Shown here piece by piece: positions 47,101-54,849 of a stretch of DNA of 64,000 nt; within the stretch, counting starts at the first letter, position 1; every line of letters begins with the position of its first letter. A program made the position numbers and the translations under genes. The stretch covers positions 65,106,839 to 65,170,838 of the forward strand of contig NC_073691.1 of the NCBI RefSeq assembly GCF_029784155.1, in the 5' to 3' direction. The stretch comes from Uranotaenia lowii (lineage: Eukaryota > Arthropoda > Insecta > Diptera > Culicidae). The notes below the pieces were generated by a model. It saw only the letters and a program-made list of their open reading frames with translations. It did not search any database and had not been told where the DNA came from.

Positions 47101-47853
47101 GAACGCCCCTAAATGTTCAAAGTAGATGAATCTGTGATCAGATAACGATTCTTCTTCTGGCAGATGCCAATAACATAATTCCAGTGAAACGGATCTTGAA
47201 CAAAGAGTGATATCAATGACTTCATGTCTATCGGTACGAACAAAAGTCGGACTGTTTCCTAAGTTCAGTATTTCTAAATCAGTGCTACTCAAATACTCCA
47301 TGAGATCGGCACCTCTTAGATTGGTATTTGAGCTACCCCAAATAACATGATGAGCATTTGCATCACAAGCTATAATAATCGGAATTTTGTGAAATTCCCA
47401 GTATGTAACAACTTTCTTCAAACTTTCCGTTGGAGATGGTTGCTCATAAGGCGAGTAAGCTGAACAGTAAATGTATTTCCTCATAGTGCTGTTGCTCAAC
47501 AAAGAAACTTCTATAACACAGATATCCCTAGTAGTTAGTTCCGGCAATAAGATCGCATTGATAGCATTATTAACAAGAATGCAAGCACGAGGCATTTCTC
47601 GAGCGTTTGTCATTCCTACTTTGCTGAAAACAGTAAAGTTAGGTGCGACCATGTTCCCGATATAAAAATTTCCCTTTCTGAAATAAGGTTCTTGGACCAA
47701 TGCAATAGATGCTTTCCCATTCTGGACGAGCCGACATAAATTTATTGCTGCTGTTCGTTTATGTTGAAGGTTAATCTGTGCAACTTTAACCGAAGCCACG
47801 GCTGTGATTAAGAATGAACAAACCAACGTAGAACACAAAACAAACAGCAACAA
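44152..47853 (-). CDS. LOA-clade LINE ORF2: endonuclease, reverse transcriptase, RNase H
   Basis: 1233 codons are open without a stop. Residues ~22-250 form an APE-type endonuclease (QINLQHKRTA, ALVQEPY, ACDANAHHVIWG, IDITLCSR, SDHRFI). Residues ~490-770 are the RT: FRPISLSSLFLKTLERLI, AFLDIEGAFDNV (catalytic Asp), RGCPQGGVLSPLLW, then YGFADDYLLLI (catalytic DD) and QVKYLGVILD. Residues ~950-1100 are RNase H with YTDGSLANGRAGAG, QAELYAI, SDSQAAL and WVPGHTGIFGNECADELA, which keeps the expected acidic residues. The C-terminus has CGSCESDVEDSFHLICNC, a Cys/His cluster. It would nick target DNA and copy the LINE RNA there. The frame opens with a TTG. No ATG lies upstream of the endonuclease and the first Met is internal, so the start is unresolved: non-AUG start, reinitiation or a missing base. 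Confidence 0.95.
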   Translation of the reverse strand: MLLFVLCSTLVCSFLITAVASVKVAQINLQHKRTAAINLCRLVQNGKASIALVQEPYFRKGNFYIGNMVAPNFTVFSKVGMTNAREMPRACILVNNAINAILLPELTTRDICVIEVSLLSNSTMRKYIYCSAYSPYEQPSPTESLKKVVTYWEFHKIPIIIACDANAHHVIWGSSNTNLRGADLMEYLSSTDLEILNLGNSPTFVRTDRHEVIDITLCSRSVSLELCYWHLPEEESLSDHRFIYFEHLGAFLNTVSFRNPRATNWDHYLDNLATRFHGYFPQINTPADLDDVVDNMTEKIVSSFEEACPLRTLRIHKKTTPWWNSNLAKLRKCCRRAWNRRRTEGFEAFKSARRAYRKATRAAERSSWQTYCTNISGLNEACRLNKVLAKSNHYQVSNLKTLNGDYTSSDEDTLACLYNIHFPGCVQSTFAVEQEFFSSSSENWFFARKVITDESLKWAIDGFAQYKSPGRDGVLPIFLQKGYDHLKFVVKKVMVSSLATGYIPKLWRKINVKFIPKGGRDSYDEAKSFRPISLSSLFLKTLERLIDHYIREECLIRYPLHETQHAYQTGKSSITLLHNIVYQIEEAFTHKQSCLGAFLDIEGAFDNVSFVSIVNAAQHHGIPDVIINWIHSMLSNRHLHSQLRLAEIEKVSTRGCPQGGVLSPLLWNLVADSLLKNLNDQGIPTYGFADDYLLLINGMCTSTLFDIMQQALRSVESWCSRVNLSVNPLKTNLILFTKKRNIRGVRPLFFYGSQIFLSDQVKYLGVILDSKLLWSAHIEFRIKKACMAFGQCRRAIGNNWGLKPKHIHWIYSTIVRPTLAYGCLVWWQKGEVATVRTKLNHIQRMCLLGMSGSLTTTPIAALEALFSIKPLHVFLKQEALSCAFRLQAVGFWQPDYAVRLPTHTNVWHEFLRINLFHTAPNDLTLANNFPYKNFNTKFPLIQEWTSGFVEEQMSSHIVFYTDGSLANGRAGAGIFSHELNIEHSQPLGRYCTVFQAELYAIMYGVQIALQKKIMFRTIYICSDSQAALKALNASSTRSKLVIACRKAVVELAESNSLNLLWVPGHTGIFGNECADELARAGSEKEFCGPEPAVPISPCWVRNQINAWSSVQHERYWEELDTCRQTKLFLEKPSQMVSKYLLTLCKSHCSILIRALSGHCKLNYHMHKIQRAESPVCGSCESDVEDSFHLICNCPSFAQLRFRILGQHVISESNFKKLNLKHLLSFLTLCGKEL

Positions 47854-48503
47854 CTTTTTTTCTATTTATAAATTTCAATCGAACTAAATTGATCATCAAT
47901 GTGTGAATTGAAAAGAAATCGGATGCAGCGATATTGAGCGCATTTTCCATGAAAGGAGAACATAAGAGCATTGAACTGTTTAAACATAAATTGTTTACCA
48001 CATGGGAATTGCTGTTGTTGTTGTTGTTGTTAGATTTTATCATATATAATCAAAAATTATTTATCATTTGTATCAAATCAATATTATTATTTCTTGCTAG
48101 CGATAGAGAATCTTTTGCGTCCCCCCTACCCTCGTTATAACGAGCTTCCTCGGCGCAAGTACCTTGAATATTGGGAACACTATCGGAGGAGACAGCTTGT
48201 ATTGTTGCGTTGATGGCAGTACACACTATTGTTGTACCCTCCTTGTGAGTGACTGGTTCTCAAAATTATAAAAATCATTATAATGTTAAAATTAACAATA
48301 ATAATAATTATAAATATTAAGTTAATTCCATAAGAAGTAAATGTTCAAATGAATCAATGTGATGATTTCAGACTGCATTTAGAAAGAAATGTAAAAATCA
48401 GAAGTAGATAAGTTCAATTTTTTTATTTATTCCATTTAGATTTAATTTCACTAAAAAAAAAAAAAAAAAGAAGAAGAAAAGCCTGATTGTTCCACAATTG
48501 GTA
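47854..48503 (-). other. Inter-ORF region of the LOA LINE
   Basis: About 650 bases between the ORF1 stop and the ORF2 frame, AT-rich, with a T17-type run just after ORF1. A different frame (48043-47786 minus, 85 codons, starting MIKSNNNNNNSN) overlaps the start of ORF2 by about 70 bases. It has an ATG and could be a leader for ORF2 translation, but its sequence is low complexity. Confidence 0.5.
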
Positions 48504-49184
48504 TTATTTCTTATCGAAAATGTTGAAATGAACTCTCGAAAGCGCGTAGAAAACTCTTCGCTTATTTTCCTCCAAAATAGAGACTGAATTTTCGTCAATC
48601 CCCATCAGCACCGAAAATTTTCCACCGGGAATCCGCTTGATTTTTATGATCCTCCAGAAACGCACGCTCAGCATTTGATTCTGCTTCTGGATTGTGTTAA
48701 GCAGTGTTTTAGCCCCATTTCGATCCAGCGGCGGAATTGCTGGGAAAACGGCTGACACACGCCTCAGTGGTGGCACTGGTTCGTAAGGCAAGATCTCGAA
48801 CTCCGGTAGATTACCTTTGCTCTGGATCGCGCCTAGAGCCTCCTTAAGCCATTCCAAACTCTCCAAGTTGACGGCATGGAACCAAGCAACACCCGAAATG
48901 TAGCCGCATCCCAGAAATATTGGTTGAATGTTACCTTGAGGGATTTTTTGCTGCATGCGTACAATTTCGGAAGTTAGGCTGCCGTAGAATGCTTCATCAA
49001 CGTCAGCATTGATGAGCTTTACCATAAGCCGGTTTGCATCATCGTCGTCCTTCTTTGTTCTTTTTTCGTCGTTTTCCACCGGTGAAATGGCTGGGCGTTT
49101 CACCCTACCGGAACTCTGGATTGGGCTGGCCAGCAGGTCTCCTTCGTCAATCCCATCCATGGCAGGCAGGTCGAAGTTAGACAT
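48504..49184 (-). CDS. LOA-clade LINE ORF1 protein (DUF4780-like)
   Basis: 226 codons from ATG at 49184 to TAA at 48504-48506. The N-terminal ~60 residues are charged and probably disordered (SSGRVKRPAISPVENDEKR, KKDDDDANR). Residues ~130-222 match the DUF4780 pattern found in ORF1 of LOA-type LINEs: RRVSAVFPAIPPLDRNGA, KQNQMLSVRFWRIIKIK, FSVLMGIDENSVSILEENK, FYALSRVHFNIF. Proteins of this kind are thought to bind the element RNA and form the RNP with ORF2. No CCHC knuckle is present. The gene sits just upstream of ORF2 in the same orientation, and both are open, which supports an intact element. Domain assignment is by recalled pattern, not a search. Confidence 0.9.
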   Translation of the reverse strand: MSNFDLPAMDGIDEGDLLASPIQSSGRVKRPAISPVENDEKRTKKDDDDANRLMVKLINADVDEAFYGSLTSEIVRMQQKIPQGNIQPIFLGCGYISGVAWFHAVNLESLEWLKEALGAIQSKGNLPEFEILPYEPVPPLRRVSAVFPAIPPLDRNGAKTLLNTIQKQNQMLSVRFWRIIKIKRIPGGKFSVLMGIDENSVSILEENKRRVFYALSRVHFNIFDKK

Positions 49185-51054
49185 TTTTGTGGTTGATATA
49201 CTTAGATCACTTCAAAATGCGAACGCGAACACTAAATGTTGTTAACAGAGCTAACGATGAACTGATAACAACCGCGAAAATGCGAGCGGTTAAATATTCG
49301 AAACAGAACCATAAACAATAGTGCTGTGGTTCGTAAATAAAAACAAAAGGTGAAAGTCTTAGCTACAGTATTGGTACTGAAATAATGGAAAATACCACCA
49401 CTAAACGTATGAAGTATTATGCTATTGATTGAAGTACAAAAGCTTTTCAAGATGCAAAGAATTTCAATATAAAGAGACAATTAACATAATGAAGACTGAA
49501 AAATAAAAGAGCCAAGTTGTAAGATTTCGAGAAAATATTACCTGGAAATTAATTTTTGAAGCCATAGAATAACTGCTCTATCAGAGATTGCCCGCAAGGG
49601 AAGCATATTTGTTTTCATATGCACAAAACACTGTCCGAAGTTCGAAGATGGAGAGTGTCGTGTGATATAAAGATGCTCAAAGCTGTACATCGCGTTACAC
49701 CAACACGAGTTGGAGGTAGTTTTACACATAGGTATTGCAAGAGAGAGAGAATGATCTTACCACACACCAAAACGTATTATCAAACTATTTCCAGTGCTCT
49801 TGGCGCACAAATATCCAATTTGATCATAACACTGACAACAACAATATAAGATTAGAAAAAAGAAAAAGACACTTCTCTCTTTTTGAGCCCTATAAAAGGG
49901 GAGAATTAGCTGCTGCTGTTGACCAAAACACTTTGATCATACACACTTTGCCAATAACAGTAACTTCTCACTGTTTGAAACCCAGGATGGAGAGAGTGAG
50001 CTGTTGCTAATTATTAATAACTATTAATAATTCTTTCTTCTCACGAAAACGAACACCCGAACTAGCCAACTTGCACAAGGAACTCACGTATCAGGAGTTC
50101 TCTTAACAATAGAAAGCAATACTCAAGGCCTGTTTCTTATATCTCACTTATGGTAATTTGAAATATTTGTCCAAGTATATGACTTTTTTCCCGAACGATC
50201 CGGTTAGCAAATTTTGAATAGATCAGTCGGATCAGGTTAAAATTTTTCCAATACACGAAGCAGTATGGAGAAGATGATTGACGATCATAGCAATCACCCA
50301 ACGCTTCCAGCGCACGAACATCAGTATGCTGATAGTTCATACAGATACGCATGAACAGCAGCATTTTCGTTGGCCACTGCGGGCCATGATATTTCACTAT
50401 TGTAGCTTTTTTTTTTATCTGTATATAACCACCACATAATCTACCAAGCATTTTCATGAACAACAGTAGTTGTTCAGCATCAGCAGCATTTTCGTTGGCC
50501 ACAGCGGGCCATGATATTTCACTATTGTAGCTTTTTTTTTTTTTTATCTGTATATAACCACCACATAATCTACCAAGCATTTTCATGAACAACAGTAGTT
50601 GTTCTCCTTCTCACTAAATTAGACCCACAGAGAGGGGAGAATGAGCGATTGCTCATCCGTGAATAGATCTCTTATTTTCTCATTTCACCATACGAAGCAG
50701 CTCAATATGTACACAAGCAAACCAGATGATAGCTCAATTAAGTGAGACCTCTGAGAAATCGGCGTCACCACTCAGCGCATGTCGATTAACTTTTCTTACC
50801 GTAATGGCGGTTTGATAGTAGCCAATGTAGAAAAAGAATTTATACCAGAACTATTATAAGATAGACATTTCACGTAAAATTTCACTTTACCGCGTTAGAC
50901 GAAGTCACTCGATGTTTAATTTAGGCACTTTACCTATTTTATTAGGCGTATTTCAACCACATTAAACCGTTTTCACGTTAGCCCTATATTAAGAGTTGCT
51001 ACAAAGAGCAGTCACTCACCTAGATGCCAGGATGATGTCCTAGATGCCTAGATG
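49185..51054 (-). promoter_or_regulatory. 5' UTR / internal promoter region of the LOA LINE
   Basis: 1.87 kb between the 5' boundary at the direct repeat and ORF1. LINE promoters lie inside this region by necessity, but I can point to no specific box. It contains a ~125 bp tandem duplication and, at its very start, GGCATCTAGG repeated three times with small spacers. Short frames in it have no recognisable domain. Confidence 0.6.
50356..50604. repeat. Two-copy tandem repeat (~125 bp) in the LINE 5' UTR
   Basis: Units at about 50356-50475 and 50481-50604 both run CAGCAGCATTTTCGTTGGCC ... GAACAACAGTAGTTGTTC, differing by an A/T in CCAC(T/A)GCGGG and by the length of a T run (10 versus 13). Tandemly repeated 5' UTR units act as promoter modules in some other LINEs, which is a possibility here. 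Confidence 0.85.
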
Positions 51055-51286
51055 CCAAAACCAGGAAAAATACAAAAGGAATCCAAAATTCCGTTTTGCT
51101 TTCAAGATCAGAAATTCTACCAAAAATTCAAAAATCAGAATTACTATTTGGGCTTGTGATATAGCTCAGTTGGCAAGTCTATTGTCTCCTGAGCCGATGT
51201 CCGCGAGTTCGAGCCCAAGAGCGAACATCGAACGCAGTTGTACCGGAAAAGTTTTTCAATAACGATCCGCCAACTACAACGTTGAT
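51055..51286 (+). repeat. 232 bp direct repeat, right copy (target duplication of the LOA LINE)
   Basis: Identical to 43768-43999. Here the sequence continues past GTTGAT into the rest of the SINE, so this side keeps the uninterrupted pre-insertion structure. Confidence 0.95.
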
Positions 51287-51340
51287 AAAGTCGCGAATGC
51301 CATAAAGATGGTAAAACGACTATAATCGAAACAAAAAAAA
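51150..51340 (+). mobile_element. tRNA-derived SINE, complete copy
   Basis: About 190 bases: tRNA-like head with A box TAGCTCAGTTGGCAAG and B box GAGTTCGAGCCC, a unique body (AGTTGTACCGGAAAAG, AAAGTCGCGAATGCC), and the tail ATAATCGAAACAAAAA. The short imperfect duplicate AGAATTACTATTT / AGAATTATTATTT on either side is its own target duplication. The anticodon arm is not that of a working tRNA. Confidence 0.9.
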
Positions 51341-51353
51341 AGAATTATTATTT

Positions 51354-52210
51354 AAATTTCCAAGTCAGAAAAGTTCCAAACATTTTTGGGAAGAAAATCA
51401 TAAGTTTTGAATTAAAAAAAAACACCCGGATCTCTTTTCAAAATCAATTGCGTCTAAACTGAAGAAAAAAAAACTCTCAATTCAGAACTCTTTGATACAA
51501 ACATGAAAATGTAAAAAGAGGCTTATAATTGGTATAATTTTTCTGTGGTAGTTTCAATTCAAGAGTTAAACCCAATACACACATTAAAAATGAATGTACA
51601 ATTCATCTTTTCGCACGGCACGGTGCTTCATAATAGCAAATGCGACGTCTCTGAAAATTTGCAGAGTTAAATAGGAAACTATTTCCTATCAAACGCACTG
51701 TTATAATTTTCCAGGCAAATTCACAAGAATTTCTTTTAAAATTCTACAAATTAAAAAATCGATTCAACTGATTTCTAAACTGATCCGTAGAAAAAATGTA
51801 ATGAATGTAATGAATTTTTAACAGCTTTGTATTGAGAGTGTGTTTATGTAGATTGGAGACAAAATGCTTTAAAGCCTTCAAAAATGTTGTACCTCACTCA
51901 GCATATATTTGGGTTTTAAGTGAAGTATTTAAAAAAATCGTTGTAATGAATGAAATTTATTATTGGTTTTGTTAAACTATGTTAACAAACAAAAAAACAC
52001 AATTAATGAATTAGAATTGATAGTTTTACTTCTTTTTTATTCTTGTTAGAGAACACCTGGCAAAAAATTCACATTTTTCATTGGTGCCTAGGGTTTAAAC
52101 ATGCAGGTGGTTCGCAAAACACCTGTTCAAATTTTTGCCGTATCTATTTGATCTCAAGTTTGATCACGGAGAAAAAAAGTATGGTATTTCCAACAATAAT
52201 CCACTTATAT
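51354..52210. other. AT-rich spacer
   Basis: No gene or repeat recognised. Confidence 0.4.
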
Positions 52211-52214
52211 CATA

Positions 52215-53405
52215 TATCTGATTGATTCTGTACCAACTATAATTATCAACATTTCAACAATACATATAATAAACAATCTGATTGATTTCGTACATTCAAC
52301 AATACATTCAACTATGGTTGTATGAAAAACTTTGTGCATTCAACAATGGTTATAATAGATTCAACTATAATGTACGATTGATGTCAAACATTCAACGATA
52401 ATTATAGTAGATTCAACTATAATTATATGATTCAAGTGATCATAATAATGATAGATTCTACTGTAATAATATGATTGATTTATTTTTAAATATGATAGAT
52501 TCAATTTTATTTCCATTATTGATTCAATAAGGTCAACATTAAATATTGTAAATTTAAATTCTGTTTGTATTGGGAGTTATCATATCTTTAGATGTTTTTT
52601 TTCGGAATATTTTATGGCTGCGTTTTATTTTCTTTTGAATTATAATAGCAGCACTTTGCATCTAGTTCGTTTTAACCGCCACGATGCTAGAAAAGCTGAC
52701 CGGAAATCCCGATATCCAAGTCCTGGTTCCTCCGCTGTTTTTCTTTTTGCATCTTGATGCATGGTTGCCCAGCAAATTGTTCGTCTAAACTAATCGGTTC
52801 CGGAAAACGTTCTTAGAAGTCTGTGCTTCTGCACCCAGCGAAGATTGACCTACGCTGACTTACCAATGCTAGTTTACTGTGGGATCCTACCAGGATCACG
52901 TAAAGGAACGTCGAAACCCTCGTCGATTTCGCGGGCAGGCATAGTAGTTGTATCTTTCCCAATTCCAGGAACTGTCCGCCTACTACACAACCGCTGCCCC
53001 AGCGGCGGAGAGCGCTTGCGCTTTGTCACCGATGTCGGGAACTGTCGGCTGAGCCCTTAAACCCCTGACGAACACGAATGAACACTATAGTATTTAAGTA
53101 TCACACAATCGAGCATAAAAATATAGTTTAATTTACTTTATTTATAGTTCAATACCTAGAATCAATCATACATTTGTAGTTGAATCTATCATATTTACAG
53201 TCGAATCTATCATATTTATAGTTAAATTTTAGAGGTAAACCAGAAATGTATAGTTGAATCTATTATATTTATAGTTGAATAACTAAAATCAATCATACAA
53301 TTGTAGTGAAATTTATCATATTTACAGTTCAATCAATTAAACCACTACTATTGAATCTATCATATTTATAGTTAAATTTTAAATCGACAAAGAATAATAT
53401 TTTTA
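52215..53405. mobile_element. Element with inverted arrays of short subterminal repeats
   Basis: The left block (52215-52520) contains repeated ATAGATTCAACTATAAT and ATGATTGAT-type units. The right block (53090-53400) contains the reverse complements (ATTATAGTTGAATCTAT and ATCAATCAT), four or more on each side. Between them is a GC-rich core, 52680-53060, of quite different composition. The arrangement suggests a DNA transposon with multiple subterminal binding sites. True ends were not found. On the minus strand the core has a short frame (MPAREIDEGFDVPLRDPG) and a GTAAGT site. On the plus strand a 71-codon frame is open. Neither was recognised. Confidence 0.5.
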
Positions 53406-54118
53406 GCCCAAATTAGACACACAATAAAAAAAAAAGAACGACTTTAGCTTTAATGGATGATAGAGTTTTCGAATAATTTTATTTTTAGTTCGAAAGTTAT
53501 TTCAAAGTTTTCATAATTGTTTATCATATATAGATTTTTATGGACTGTAAAAGTGTTGCTCATTGTTGAATTGTGAATTCTACCCGCATAAATGAGGATT
53601 GTAATCAAACGATTTTACAAATAGTCAAACGACGATTTGATGAAGCGTAGAAAGACGTTTAGCAAACGATTATTGAAATCGTAAAAAACATTCCTGGAAT
53701 CGTGAATTCCAAATTGATTGTATTTTGAATATGTCGTTAGGTTATGTAATTGTTAAAAACTGTTAAAACAGATGTATGGGGGAACTTTTCAACAAACTGT
53801 AACTTTAATGTTAAAAAACTGCTTCTGGGAAACATATTAAGATACCCAAACTTTTCTCGTTACAGTTATTCTCGAAGCGCATTCCAAAATAGACTCTAAC
53901 AGTAGCGGTTCTATAACAATTTTACCTTACTTGATTCCGACTTTATTTGAACGATTTTAGAAATCGTTCTTGGATAGAGCACGCACACATGTAAAAAAAG
54001 CTTTTAGATTTAAGGAATTTTCGGATTTCATACTTTTATTTAAAAAACACTTTTAATAGATTTTAAAAAGATTCTGGGCACAATGTTCATATTTTATTAT
54101 TCTGTTTGATTAACTTAC
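53406..54118. other. AT-rich spacer
   Basis: No gene recognised. Two short motifs (AAACGATT with ATCGTTT) recur near 53610-53680. Confidence 0.35.
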
Positions 54119-54769
54119 TTTATTTGAAATTTCTTCCATGCAATTAGCGATGATTTGATTGCGGCTAGCAGCCAAAACCTAGAAAAATAAGAGAAATAAA
54201 AATGCAAATTTAATTTTGCAGGTCTGTCCGATGAACATTGTTTTCACAATTATTGCAATTAAACACATAAAACTATCATATCAATAAAACTCATAACTTA
54301 CCTGTAACTTCCTAACAGTCCGGGTCTTCTACGACATCCGTGGTATGGGAAATAACCCTGATCCTTGGAGGTTGTTTTGCTGCCTTGTTGAGCTGAAACA
54401 GCTTTTGCTGAGAAAACAAAAACAATATGATTATTAAAACATCCCGTTTGGTATGTTTCAATGCCCAGTTTTAAAGTTAAGCAACTTTAGTTTAAGCTGT
54501 GAAAAAAGATAAGAAAGAAAGAATTATTTTACCTTTTTTTCGAATATTCGATGTATTCGTCGCTCTTTGTTATCCGATTTATTTCCTCCTGGGGCGACGT
54601 ATCCGATGGCAACTTCTGTTGAACCAGAGGCGGTCGCCAAAGTAGATGCAGCAAAGAATGCAGGTGCATCGTGTAGAGGTTCTGGAACGAAATCCTGGAA
54701 CGATTCCAGACCGGACCTTCCCGACGCGTCAAAAACTTCGGCCGCGACGAAAAATTTCTTCTTCTTTTT
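54119..54769 (-). other. Candidate spliced gene fragment: three exon-like segments
   Basis: Three minus-strand segments have consensus borders. A (54769-54533) follows a TTTATCTAATATGAG acceptor-like site and ends before GTAAAA. B (54407-54302) follows TGTTTTCTCAG and ends before GTAAGT. C (54178-54119) follows TATTTTTCTAG and ends before GTAAGT. Introns would be 125 and 123 bases. A is open for 79 codons (K-rich start, then FVAAEVFDASGRSGLESFQD ... KERRIHRIFEKK). It joins B in phase 0, which continues QKLFQLNKAAKQPPRIRVIS and then stops ten bases before the B donor. C is open as VLAASRNQIIANCMEEISNK but in a phase B cannot supply. Either C is untranslated or there is alternative splicing or decay. 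No family was recognised. Confidence 0.4.
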
Positions 54770-54849
54770 CTCATATTAGATAAACAAATCAAAGTGCTGC
54801 CAGATGTACTGATTTTTGGAATACGAAAAATGTTTTTCTCCAAATTGAG

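Larger units (their letters stand above)
44000..51054 (-). mobile_element. Apparently full-length LOA-clade LINE, about 7.06 kb
   Basis: This lies between two identical 232 bp direct repeats. On the minus strand the order is a 5' UTR of about 1.87 kb (51054 down to 49185) with a tandem repeat, ORF1 (49184-48504), a ~650 base inter-ORF region, ORF2 (47853-44152) and a ~150 base 3' UTR. The 3' end is a short simple repeat, CTGATACCTGATACCTGAT. Two long open ORFs, an RNase H domain and a DUF4780-like ORF1 fit the LOA clade. The 5' terminus carries GGCATCTAGG repeats. Identical flanks and open ORFs suggest a recent insertion. Confidence 0.85.

Noticed and set aside
50137..50592. 151-codon minus frame in the LINE 5' UTR
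   Set aside because: Internal repetition of the translated sequence only reflects the tandem repeat. No ORF1-like feature.
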